From positions 1 to 64,000 of the forward strand of contig MARA01000072.1 in assembly GCA_001792895.1 (NCBI GenBank): DNA of 64,000 nt, in the 5' to 3' direction. Under the pieces are notes generated by a model. It was not told where the DNA came from. It ran no database searches and saw only the letters and a program-made list of their open reading frames with translations. Positions 34,155-44,231 of the stretch are shown here, in pieces (the first letter of the stretch is position 1; the number at the start of each line of letters is the position of its first letter). This DNA comes from Lentinus brumalis. Its lineage: Eukaryota > Basidiomycota > Agaricomycetes > Polyporales > Polyporaceae. The position numbers were made by a program, and so were the translations under genes.

Positions 34155-34680
34155 CAATAACGGTGGTCGTCCAGGACGACCACAGGCGGGGGGACCCCAC
34201 CAGACGCCGGCGGTGGGCACTCCCACGTACGCAGTGGCGCGATACTCCCGTCGGTACATGTTTGCCGTTATTTACCTGTGTGGTTCGCGTGTATATGCTC
34301 ATGCCGCGCCGAACGCAACCCTTGGTGGTCGTCCAGGACGACCACAGGGCGGGGGAGCCCAGTGGTGCGCCAGCGCTTGTGCGTGGTGTCCCGCACATAC
34401 TGTGGTCGTCCAGGACGACCACAGGCAGGGGCAGGCCCACGAGGCGCCGGCGCTGCGCACTGCCGCTTACTCAATGGCGGGGTGTTCCAGCGGGTCCATA
34501 TTTGCCCTTATTTACCTGTGTGGTTCGCGGTGGATAAAATCAGGAGGCGCCGAACGCAAGCCTAACTGGTCGTCCAGGACGACCACAGACGGGGGAGCCC
34601 CATGGTGCGCCAGCGCTTGTGCGTCGTGTCCCGCACATACTGTGGTCGTCCAGGACGACCACAGGCGGGGGCAGCCCCAC
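34155..34680. repeat. B palindromes, A-centred, in intergenic repeats
   Basis: About five copies of TGGTCGTCCAGGACGACCA occur, each followed by 'caggcgggg' and a 'cagacgccggcg' segment. Repeated 'atttacctgtgtggttcgcg' units separate them. The region lies upstream of the 30254-33808 gene and contains no gene. Confidence 0.88.
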
Positions 34681-35066
34681 CAGACGCCGGCGCTGGGCAC
34701 TGCCGCCTTTATCTACTTACCTGAGTTACGTACAGTGGCGTAGTCGGTTCTTATAAATCTGTTCTCTGTACTCAGTGGCGCGGTACTCCAGCAGGTACAT
34801 ATTTGCCCTTATTTACCTGTGTGGCTCGCGTGGATATGCTCAGCCTTTGACTAATACAGTCTGCCCCGAACGCCAGGCCGGTGGTTACCACCCTCTCTAT
34901 GCAAACGACCAGAATCGCATACGCTAGTAAACGGTTGCATTGAGGTCCCAAGCCCTGACAGTAGAGGTGTTGAGAGAGACTAAAGTGTCGGCCCTGCTGC
35001 CTTGGTTCGTAGACAGTCTAGATAGTGCGTGAGGCAGTAAAAAATACCCGAGCCTGCAAGAACACG

Positions 35067-35141
35067 CAGCCCCGCAGGAATCGAACCTGCGACCGCTCGA
35101 TGCCTTCGCAGAGCGGCTTACCCACTAAGCCAGGAGGGCTG
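35067..35141 (-). tRNA. tRNA-like gene 4
   Basis: The acceptor stem CAGCCCT/GGGGCTG, D stem GGCT/AGCC, A box TGGCTTAGTGGG and B box GGTTCGATTCC are intact. The middle arm is CCGCT...AGCGG with a 14-nt loop (CTGCGAAGGCATCG). It is compatible with a short intron or a non-tRNA Pol III RNA. Confidence 0.55.
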
Positions 35142-35224
35142 ATGCTCAGTACCATCAGCACCGCGTCCCACCCCAATAACACGGTGTCGCCAGCTGACTG
35201 ACAAAAAACATACGAGCAGTGAAA

Positions 35225-35298
35225 CAGCCCCGCAGGAATCGAACCTGCGACCGCTCAATGCATTGCACAGCGGCTTACCCACTAAGCCAGGAGGGCTG
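35225..35298 (-). tRNA. tRNA-like gene 5
   Basis: Same architecture as gene 4, with a middle-arm loop containing TGCAATGCA. The copies differ mainly in this loop, where base changes are partly compensatory (TGCG/CGCA in gene 2, TGCA/TGCA here). Confidence 0.55.
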
Positions 35299-35383
35299 GT
35301 GCTCAGTACCATCAGAACCCCGTGTCATGCCAATAAGCTGCCGTTGTCAGGCGACAAAAAAAGTCACTCGCCACTTATTATAC

Positions 35384-35458
35384 CAGCCCCGCAGGAATCG
35401 AACCTGCGACCGCTCGATGCCTTCGCAGAGCGGCTTACCCACTACGCCAGTAGGGCTG
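35384..35458 (-). tRNA. tRNA-like gene 6
   Basis: Almost identical to gene 4. On the minus strand it is followed by a trailer and a T7 run (plus-strand A7 at 35356-35362), a Pol III terminator. Genes 4-6 form a tandem array with 85-bp spacers. Confidence 0.55.
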
Positions 35459-35689
35459 GTACACAGACCGACCCGAAACTAACCCTCACATGGAAGCAGC
35501 CCTCTGGACTCAGTGGTGAACAGAGAACAGAAGAACCGACGCTACCGTAAGTAACTCAGGTAATAGGTAACAATTTAATACCCCGCCGGCCCGGTGGCTC
35601 AGTAAGGACCGATCTGATATACGGTAAGTCACTCAGCTTATTAAGATGTATGTACGAATTTATGGTGCTAAGCGCCACCCGGCCGTGTA

Positions 35690-36000
35690 CATGCGTGGTC
35701 GTCCAGGACGACCAGTGTGCGCCGGGAACCCCGGCCGTGCTGGCTCTGCCACTAGGGACATTGAAACTCTCAAAACATTTCCATGTCCCGGACTCACCAT
35801 CAGGCAGAGAACCGTGGCTAGAGAGAGAGAGAGAGAGAGAGAGATATTCATTTAGTAGTCATTAAACCCTAAAGTGCAGCGCTACACGACCGTGCCCACA
35901 GCCCACCATGTGGTCGTCCAGGACGACCACGGTGTACACTGAGCCCGCGGAGATTAAGCACTCGTCCCTCCAGCCCGCTATAGTCGTCCAGGACGACCAT
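35690..36000. repeat. B palindromes and a (GA)n microsatellite
   Basis: Three A-centred B palindromes (near 35698, 35911 and 35981) and (GA)n at 35820-35845. Two diverged copies of 'acattgaaactc-caa-ca-ttcatgt' (about 35758 and 36029) show an underlying ~270-bp duplication. No gene is visible between 35.5 and 36.25 kb. Confidence 0.75.
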
Positions 36001-36250
36001 TTAGCCATGCTGAGCTGTGCACCAGAAACATTGAAACTCCCAATCAAATTGCATGTATCGCACACAACAGCAGAGAAGTCACTTAAGTACTCATTATCAT
36101 CGAGTACAGCGGGACCTCAGGCACCATGGAACGGTTGTACATATATACGCATCAATGATACAAGATCTAAAGTACATGCGACAGCGGCGGCCCAAGAAAC
36201 TAGAGGGGTAACTACGTCTTTGCTATGTGTGTAGTCCGTTACCCGCTCCT

Positions 36251-39200
36251 CTATGACCGCTTCGCTCTCCTCCGCTTGTCCTTGGCCTTGTCCGCCTTGG
36301 CCTCCTGGTCCGCCTTCCCTGCCTTCCTGGGGCCCATTTTGGCGGTGAGCTCCGAGGCGGCCCCGACGTCGCTCAACTTGTCGAGCAAGTCCGTGTTGCG
36401 GCCCTTCCTCAGGCTGCTGCGTCGCTCGTCCCCGGCCACCACCTGCGCGGGGCTGACCTCAGCGCGCTTCCGTTTGCGGGTGCTGGGACCTGGCTCGCCC
36501 TGCGGGATGTCGTCCAAGTCGTCGACCGTGCCGCCGAAGTAGGTCTCGAAGGTGGAGTCGCGCGTGGCCTCCCCGTCGATGTCCATCCCCGTGTGGTCCA
36601 GGCGGGGCGAGTACCGGTGCCACTCGTCCATCTGGAACTCGCCGCCGCCCTGCTCCTGCTCGTCGGCGGTCTCGTCGGTGCCCTCAGGCTGCCGCGCGCC
36701 GCCCGCGGTCTCGTCCGCGCCGCCGCCCTGCTGCTGCTCGTCGGCGGTCTCGTCGGTGCCCTCAGGCTGCCGCGCGCCGCCCGCGGTCTCGTCCGCGCCG
36801 CCGCCCTGCTGCTGCTCGTCGGCGGTCTCGTCGGTGCCCTCAGGCTGCCGCGCGCCGCCCGCGGTCTCGTCCGCGCCGCCGCCCTGCTGCTGCTTGTCGG
36901 CGGTCTCGTCCGCGCCGCCGCCCTGCTGCTGCTTGTCGGCAGTGTTGTCGGCACCGTCGCCCTGCGGCGGGGCGCCCGCGGTTTGGGACTCGCCGCCCTG
37001 CGTCTGGCCATCGGTCGGGGCAACGGTCTGAGGCGGGGGGGCCTCGTCATCGCTCGTCGGGACCGTGGCGGGTGTCTTGGGGGCCTTGCGCCCGCGCCCG
37101 CGCCCGCCCTTGCTGGGGGAGTTGCTAGGACCAGCGGCCGTCACGGTCTTCTTGGCGGACAGGGCGGTCGCCGATTTACGGGGGGCCCTGGCCCTGCCCT
37201 TGCCCTTGCTTGCGCGAGTGGCAGTCTCCGGGACGGGGTTCTCCTCGTCCTCGGTCTCGGGCTCATCGGGCACCACCTCTTCCTCGACGATGTCCTGCAA
37301 TCCCGAGGGTAGCATCGGGAGGACGAGCTTCTCTGTAGACCGAGTCAGCACAGTCAACAAACCATAGCAAAAAAACTTACTCATGTTGTCCGACGTCTCC
37401 AAGAACGCCATGAGGATCTGCGCCTTCGTGAACGACAGGATGTTCAAGAAGATGTCCGTCAGCGTCTTGAGGATCATGCGGTAGACGATGACGTCCTTCG
37501 TCTGGGGAAGGCGCCAAACGCGGCCGACGAGTTGAGCGTCCTCCTGGCGGGACCAAGTGTTGTCCTGCACTAGCATTAGCAGCCGCAGACGGTCGGCGAA
37601 CGCAGAGCTTACCAAGATGATGAGGATGTTGGCCTCCGCAATATTGAGGCCAGTGAGGCCGACGTTGGACAAGATCAGGACTCGCGGTCCCTCCCTGCCG
37701 GCCTTCTTGAACGCGATGAGGTCCGTGTTGCGCGCCGTCATCGATTTCTTGCCGTTGATCTCCACGCAGCTGATGCCGTAGAACGACAGGACCTAGAAGT
37801 GTGTCAGCACATTTATAAGCGAAAACAAAGCGAGGGGAAGGCGACATAGATGACGACCTTGTCAGGGGGGGAGTTAGGGCCACGCGGCTTGGCGATCCAG
37901 TCCGTGGTGGGCACCAGCATGTCCTGCATGTACATGTCGGGGTCGCGCTGGTAGTCTGAGCGGGGAAGCTCAGAGTCCTCCAAAACGTCGGACACCTGGA
38001 AGTTGGGGTTGACGACCAGGGGCGGGCGGTTGTCTTGCTCGAGGTGGTACTTGAGCAGCCGCAAGATCGAGTTCAACTTCGTGGAGGGCTGGAACTTGTA
38101 GTCCTCCAGGTTCGCAGGCAGGTAGGCATCATTATCGGCGAGCCTCCAGTGCGTGTGCGTGCGGCGAAACTTGACGTAGAAACTCTGGGGGAGAATCAGT
38201 ACTCGCGAAACAATCTCCAAGCGAGGGTGTGGTCGTCCTGGACGACCGTGCGCGCAAGGGCTCGCGCGGCGACCAAGCGCCCGCATTGGCCTCCACACAC
38301 GAGTGGTCGTCCTGGACGACCATGCGCGCAGGGGCTCGCGCGGCGACCAAGCGCCCGCATTGGCCTCCACACACGAGTGGTCGTCCTGGACGACCATGCG
38401 CGCAGGGGCTCGCGCGGCGACCAAGCGCCCGCATTGGCCTCCACACACGAGTGGTCGTCCTGGACGACCATGCGCGCAGGGACTCGCGCGGCGACCAAGC
38501 GCCCGCGTTGGCCTCCACATGAGTGGTCGTCTTGGACGACCATGCGCGAGGGGTCGCGCGATGAAAAAGCGCTCAGAGGGGTGCCCCCACGCATGGTCGT
38601 CCTGGACGACCAGCTGCGAGACTGTAGTCAGTGATGGAAAAGAAAACTCACATGGCCAAAGTTCTTGGCGACCGTCGGCAATGTCGAACCGTACTCATCG
38701 ACGGTCGCCTGCGCGTGCTCCTCCAAGACGGTGGCCTCTCGCGGGAACGGCTCGAGGGTGAGGACGACCTCGTTGTACTTGTCGAGGCCAGAGATGGCAT
38801 TGCCCTGCCAGTCGACCGAGTGGATCGTTCGTCGGATGACGTGGGGGGAGAAGACCGCGCGCAACCCGGAGACAAGCCCCGTGAAACTCTGGAGCTGCGC
38901 CTTCTTCTCTGGCAGGTCGACCTTGGACTCGCTGACCGATTGCACGAAGTTGTCGGTCTCCCGGAGCTTCTGGAACTCCTTCGTGGCCTTGCGGTTCGCC
39001 GCCAAGATCTCCGTCCTCATCTCGGCCTCCCAGGTGGGGTCGTCGGTCCCCTTGATGTCGAGGATCTGGCCGAGATGCCAGACATCCTGGAAGAATTGTT
39101 AGTGGATGAATTCCCCGGCGTGGCCGACTACTCACCAGCGGACTGTTGACGATCGGGGTCGCGGTCATCCCGACCGCCCCAAACGCGCGCAGGCGCAGAC

Positions 39201-41225
39201 CTTTCAACGCAGCCGACCACTTGGTGACGTTGCGGTACTGCCCGATCTCGTCGATGACGAGCAGGCCATAGTCGTGCGTGTAGGCAGTGACCGCCCGGGA
39301 CGCCTCCGTCACGCCTGTGTCGACCGGGGGCAGATCGAAGCTCGTCCCGAAGCCGGACGAGTAGAAGTGCAGCCCGTCGCTCGTCACAGCCTAGTAACTC
39401 GCGTCAGTACGCACTATGCAGCGGCGTGGACACGGACAGGGACTCACCGTGATCGTCGCGAGGATGATCTTGTCGCTGAGCTTGAGGTCGCCCCGCGGCG
39501 TCATGATCGTGTCCCACACGATCTTGCGCGGGCCCTCCCGGAAGTTGAGCTGGTACGGGATGAGGTCGAACGACCCCCACCGCAGGAAGCGATGAATCTC
39601 GCCCTCCCATTGCTCCTTCAAGCAGGTGGGGACGACGATCATGTGGGGGCGGTCGGGGAGGTTCCCATCCGGCGTCTTGCAATTGTACTTTGCTGTGCAA
39701 GGGGATCAGCGCATGGGGTTAAACATACTGCTTTGAAACTCACCGAACGCCCCAGGGAAGCGTCCGTGCTTCTCGCGGTGCCGCCGGAAGAGCTGATACA
39801 GGGCTATCACCATCAGCACCTGCATCGTCTTGCCAATCCCGACGTCGTCCAACAGCAAGACGGGGACCCCATCTCGGATGACGCGGAGCATCATCCCAAG
39901 TGCGCCGACCCACTGATGCCAGCGCGGAGCGATCGGGTGCCCCTTGTCGGTCTTGCAGAAGGCCTGCCACTCCTTGGTCCACGGATCGACGATGCCGTTG
40001 CGGTCCTCGACCTCGTTGAACGTCGGCAGCCTTTGCGCGTCGCCAAGGCCGAGCTGGGCCATCACCTCCTCGGGCGGCATGTGCTGGAAGTCCTCCACGC
40101 CGGACTCCCATTCGAACTCGTCGTCGCACTCCGGCATGGCGAGCTCCTCGGGCTCCTCGTCGGCGTCGGCCATGACGGCAAGTGCGCGGTCGATGTCCTC
40201 AGCAACGACGGACACGGTCGCACTATCCGCGAGGCGCTTCAAAGCCCTCCGCAGATTGGCCGGGATGGCTGCAAAATGTTGTCAACGCGGTACACGGCAA
40301 CGGCGATCAGACTCACTGGTTGTGCCTTCGGCCTCCTTGCGCTTGAGCATGACATTCTTGACATCGGTCAGAACGGCTTCCCAGTGCTTGAGCTTCGCCA
40401 CCGACTCGTCGTCCGCGAACTTCTTGAGCCGCTTGACGGCTTGCTCGACCTTGCCGACATATCTCTTGAGATCGCCGACGGAGAGCGACTCGTTGGCGGT
40501 GTCGAGTTCTTGATGTAGGTTAGCAGCTGTGTGACCTGGCAACTACAATCACTTACCCTTGAACATGTCATGGAGCTCCGTCTCCGCCTTGTCCGAGTTC
40601 AAGCGCGTGCGATTCCACGCACGGGCCTGCTTCTGCCACTCCGCAACGATCCGCCCCGTGACGATCGGCGCGAGGCGGGGGTCGAGAATCTTCATGGGCC
40701 CCTCCACGGCGTCGGGACCGAACATCGCAACAGCAGCGCCGGTGCTACAGCGCTCGACAACCGGGCAACTATCAGTCAGCAGGAACTGTGACCGATGTTA
40801 GTACCTTCGCTACGTGGATACACCCGATCGCTTACCTTGGTGTGCCGGCGCATGGACCGCATGAACTCAAAGCCCTCGAATCCTCCCGCCGCCATGGACT
40901 CGGCGACCACCTTCGCCATACCCCATGCAGCATACTTCTTGCGCGCCCAAGTCTTGAACGCTTCCCGGCCTACCGTGTACTGGTCTTGCTTGAGCCGCAT
41001 GAACTTCAACCGGGGGCCCGGGCCTGATATTCGCCCGTACGCTGCGATGAAGCTGCGCGCGTGCTCGTACTTGTCCGCGGGAAAGTCGATGGTCGCCGGG
41101 TTGCAGTTGACAGAGAACGGCACGACGGGGAACCCGTGGCGAGCATTGAAGACGGGCCACGCCCAGACGTCAGCGGTGTCGATGATGAGCTTCGCAACTA
41201 CGTTGGAGACGTCTTCTGAGGGCAT
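36251..41225 (-). CDS. SNF2-type ATPase/helicase-like protein with long repeat-rich C-terminus
   Basis: The start ATG at 41225 (MPSEDVSNVV) follows a TATA box. There are about ten exons; intron 1 is 40786-40835 and the palindrome intron is 38185-38651, both phase-consistent. Motif I is DDVGIGKT, motif Ia-like PHMIVVPTCLKEQW, motif II VIDEIG (a DEIG box where SNF2 proteins have DEAH/DEGH), motif III GMTATPIVN, then in the second lobe VGLTGLNIAEA and motif VI QEDAQLVGRVWRLPQ. The C-terminal 300 residues are low complexity with QQQGGGADETA-type repeats and a Lys/Arg end. SNF2 ATPases translocate on DNA to remodel chromatin. The DEIG and TAT changes are shared with the second copy at 55-58 kb, so they define a subfamily. 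It appears intact, with both RecA lobes. Confidence 0.8.
38185..38651. repeat. SNF2 gene intron filled with B palindromes, T-centred
   Basis: The GTGAGT donor at 38651 and CCCCCAG acceptor at 38185 join KNFGH to SFYVKF in phase 0. Six palindromes, mostly TGGTCGTCCTGGACGACCA, lie in a tandem unit of about 78 bp that includes 'gcgcggcgaccaagcgcccg'. This parallels the A arrays in introns of the 0-24 kb genes. Confidence 0.9.
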
Positions 41226-41273
41226 GGTGGGCGGGAATGGATGTATGCGGTCGTTCGCCGCCAGCGCGCATCC

Positions 41274-41279
41274 TTTATA
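41274..41279 (-). promoter_or_regulatory. TATA box of the SNF2-type gene
   Basis: TATAAA on the minus strand, about 50 bp upstream of the ATG at 41225, in the context TTGTATAAAGG. Confidence 0.55.
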
Positions 41280-41639
41280 CAACTCTGGCGCACCCCAGAA
41301 TCAGCCGACGAGTCCTCAAAAAAATTTCCTTGCAGGGTTCCGTGGCGGGCAATCCCCTCAGCCCGACGGAGTTCACCTCATGTCAACCTCAATCAGGTAA
41401 ATTCGATCACTCGACTTGACCGATCAGACTTCTTTGATCGGCCCTCGGCACTACCCTCTATGCACCCTGCATGCCTATTTGGTTAAAAGGTTATCTTCAC
41501 CAGATCTGTCACACGCTGCCGATCATTCTCTATGCAACCTTGGGTAAAAAGGTTAACTTCACCGGATCTGGCATACGATGCCGATCATTGGACGTCACCA
41601 GCTCGTGAGTGCTTCTTGCACCAGTTGTCTGCCACGAGT

Positions 41640-42225
41640 TTTGGTCGTCCCGGACGACCATACGTGCAGGCGGTCCCGACGCGGACGCGCCCAGACGGTA
41701 GGCACCGAACGCTGGTCGTCCAGGACGACCATGCGCGCAGGCGGTCCCTACTAAGTTGGGCATCGAAGACGGTCTGCAGTGGCCACCATGAACCCTGCGA
41801 CTATGGACACCGTTCAACTCTTCCGCGGAGACACGATCATCGTTCGGTATGTTCTTATATACTCTCTTTAAGGTCGCCCGCAACAACCTCCGCGTCAAGC
41901 TCGGTGACATGGTTAACGTTCACGCTTGCCTGGACATCAAGTACGGCAAGGCTGATAGACGCTGACTCGGGCGCACGCTCGGCGTTGGTCGTCCAGGACG
42001 ACCATGCGCGCAGGTGGTCCGGAGGCTGGTAGACGCCGCCTTTGGCGTGCACTCAGGGGTGGTCGTCCAGGACGACCATGCTTGCAGGCAGTCCCAGCAC
42101 GCATAGGCGCCGAGATAGGAGTGCACCCAGCGGTGGTCGTCCAGGACGACCATGCGCGCAGGCGGTCCCGACACGCACAGACGTCGAGAGGGGGGTCCAC
42201 CCCCGGTGGTCGTCCAGGACGACTA
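41640..42225. repeat. B palindromes around a CDC48 gene fragment
   Basis: Six A-centred or slightly varied B palindromes, most followed by 'atgcgcgcaggcggtccc', lie on both sides of the CDC48 fragment. The gene piece is thus embedded in the repeat. Confidence 0.88.
41788..41965 (+). pseudogene. CDC48/p97 N-domain fragment
   Basis: The plus strand reads [20 protein letters not shown], then [18 protein letters not shown] and DIKYGK, the signature of the CDC48 double-psi barrel. The intervening loop (in CDC48 a basic stretch and a VLI strand) is replaced by 24 nt out of frame, and the sequence stops at a TGA 15 nt after DIKYGK. About 55 codons remain of a protein of ~800 residues, so this is a captured, broken gene piece. 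The parent gene, an AAA ATPase for ubiquitin-dependent extraction, must lie elsewhere. Confidence 0.85.
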
Positions 42226-42340
42226 CCACTGGCTCTCCTTCGGCTGAGAGGTCTGCACAGGCCAACAGTAACACGACGAGTGCGAATAGTGACTAATCTG
42301 CCAACCAGTGCTGAACTGGCCAACCTTCATTGCTCAATTA

Positions 42341-42454
42341 AGCTTCCCTTCACCTCCGCTGAGGACCTCCTTACGGCATCTTCCCCTTCGAAGACATCGC
42401 TTCGCGCTGCCTTCGGGAAGATGCCGTAAGGAGGTCTGAGGATGAAGGGAAGCC
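42341..42454. repeat. Strong hairpin upstream of the zinc-cluster gene
   Basis: Arms 42341-42385 and 42415-42454 are complementary over about 40 positions, with a perfect core around CCTTACGGCATCTTCCC, and a 29-nt loop. It could be a miniature foldback transposon or a small-RNA precursor. Confidence 0.8.
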
Positions 42455-42695
42455 TCCTCATCTTCGATGTTGACCCAACATCTGTCCGCCTGCAATGCTT
42501 CTTTTTCCTGCTGACTTCCCTTTTCGCCTCCATACGCCGTGATCAATTCACTCCGAGCTTCGAGAACTCTGTGGCTAGTCCCGACGTCGTGCTCCACCGT
42601 TTTTCCAACGGCCTCCGCCCGCGCAACCCTGCGCACTAGCTTTGCCTGCCTATTCGCCGATCATTCTTCTTCCAGGGTCCTCGCGTTGGTGCATT

Positions 42696-42701
42696 ATATA
42701 C
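42696..42701 (+). promoter_or_regulatory. TATA box of the zinc-cluster gene
   Basis: TATATA in 'gcattatatacctctcc', about 30-45 bp upstream of the two candidate ATGs (42730, 42740). Confidence 0.5.
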
Positions 42702-42739
42702 CTCTCCATGCGGCCCCTCTACACCCCCAATGTACAGCC

Positions 42740-43689
42740 ATGTCACACCCGCCCGACCCTCCCAGCCCGCTCACTCTCGCTGTGGCTCTCGGCCCCCGCC
42801 CCGCCCCCCCCGTCCTCAGCCTCTCTGGCTCGACCACCACCTCCTGGGGCCAGAATGTCCACCTCCCCGCATCTCTCGTCGTCCGCGCATCCGACGCTCT
42901 ATGCCCTCCATGCGTCCCCCCCCACTCATTTCCCTCCCATTACCCCCGTCCCCCGCCCTCCTCGCACCATCCACGCCCTACGCACTCTCCCCCGGCCTCT
43001 TGCCCGAACAGCCCGCACTCGACCACTCGCCGGCAGGCAGTTCCAATGAGACCCGTCCCCGCGGCTCCTCTGTCCGCTCCGCAACATATCCCCCGCTCCA
43101 TCCTCGCCTTGCGACTAGCGTCCTCGAGCTCGAGGATGCCCTCAGGACCGACTTGTCCCTCAGGACCGACTTGTCCCTCGGGACCAGCATCTCCCTTGGG
43201 ACCGGCATCACGCCCGGCAGCGTCGAGCTCGACACCTTCCTCGGGCCCGAGCTTGTCCTCGAGATTGAGAACGACGCCGGCTTTCAACTGCCCCATCCCG
43301 TAAGTCCTCTTCTACACCGACGCATGTTCAGCTGCTCACATACCTTAGTGCCTCCATTGCCATTTCGCACGCCTCGGCTGCACGCCTGCGCGCGAGGGCC
43401 GAGCGTGCTCCAGATGCACCGAAAAAGGTCTTCTCTGCTCTTGGGATATGCAGGCTTCGTAAGTACCACAACTTCGTGTGCATCTTTGTTCACTCATCTT
43501 TCTCGCAGCTGGCGGCCCGCCGAAGACATCCTCCCTGATGCCCGCCCCACCACTCCGCCCAACCAGGTCACCGCATCCCCCTGCGACGTGATCATAAACC
43601 GCTCCTACGTCGAGTCAGATGAGGAGCAGAACCCCGCATCCTTCGGCGTGGAGAAGCGTTCTGGGTGTGGTCGCTGCGTAGTCCAGTAG
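42740..43689 (+). CDS. Small Zn2Cys6-like zinc-cluster protein
   Basis: Introns 43300-43348 and 43459-43508 (both GT-AG, phase-consistent) connect a Pro/Leu-rich first exon to a 37-residue exon. That exon spaces its cysteines C-x2-C-x6-C-x8-C-x2-C-x6-C (CLHCHFARLGC, then CSRCTEKGLLC), the fungal Zn2Cys6 pattern. The last exon ends GCGRCVVQ, a possible CaaX prenylation end, unusual for a transcription factor. The MSHPPDPP start (42740) and the cluster frame differ by one base; a C8 run at 42916-42923 is the likely slip site. Starting at 42730 stays in frame throughout. The exon 1 repeat LRTDLSL/LGTSISL is tandem. The likely role is DNA binding. Confidence 0.55.
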
Positions 43690-43784
43690 TCGTCGTCGTG
43701 TACTTTGTATATAATGTTTCAGACATTTTCTTGGCAATGCAATGCACTCGCGCATGAGTGCGCTCGCTACTCCCGCGGGCAGTG

Positions 43785-44005
43785 GTCGTCCAGGACGACC
43801 ACCGCGTGCGGCATCCCTCGGCGCCCACGGCGACTGCGCCCCCTCACGCTCATGGTCGTCCTGGACGACCACTGCGTGGGTAGAGGCCTCGCCGCCTGTG
43901 ACATTGACCCTCCACAGCTGCGACACCGTGTATGGCGTCCCTAAGACGCCCACGACGACGCCCCCCCCCGCGATGGTCGTCCTGGACGACCACTCCGTGG
44001 TCAGA
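43785..44005. repeat. Last B palindromes before the retroelement
   Basis: Three palindromes, one A-centred (43784) and two T-centred (about 43854 and 43976), in two copies of a ~120-bp unit sharing 'ccctcgccgcctgtgacat'. B palindromes do not occur beyond this point. Confidence 0.85.
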
Positions 44006-44104
44006 GCCCTCGCCGCCTGTGACATCAACCCCCACAGCTGTGACAGTGGTGCTGGACCAACACCGCGTGGCTACGCCCATATGCAAGTCCTGCCGTGGTA
44101 TTTT

Positions 44105-44231
44105 TTATGACAGGTCACGTGACCTAACCCCCCTCTGGGGTTAGGGTAGGGTTAGCAGACCCCGCCCTAGGGTTATATTCCTGCCTAGGTACCATCCCTG
44201 CATTTGCTGTACAAGTCTCTCATAACCCTAA
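44105..44231. repeat. Degenerate telomere-like tract upstream of the Coprina element
   Basis: GGTTAGGGTAGGGTTAG and CCCTAGGGTTA, with nearby CTAACCCCC and ATAACCCTAA, are scrambled (TTAGGG)n motifs in both orientations, immediately 5' of the first terminal repeat. Confidence 0.7.

Noticed and set aside
36552..37312. Plus-strand Cys/Ser/Ala-rich ORFs over the SNF2 C-terminus
   Set aside because: They are antisense shadows of the QQQGGGADETA repeat of the minus-strand gene.
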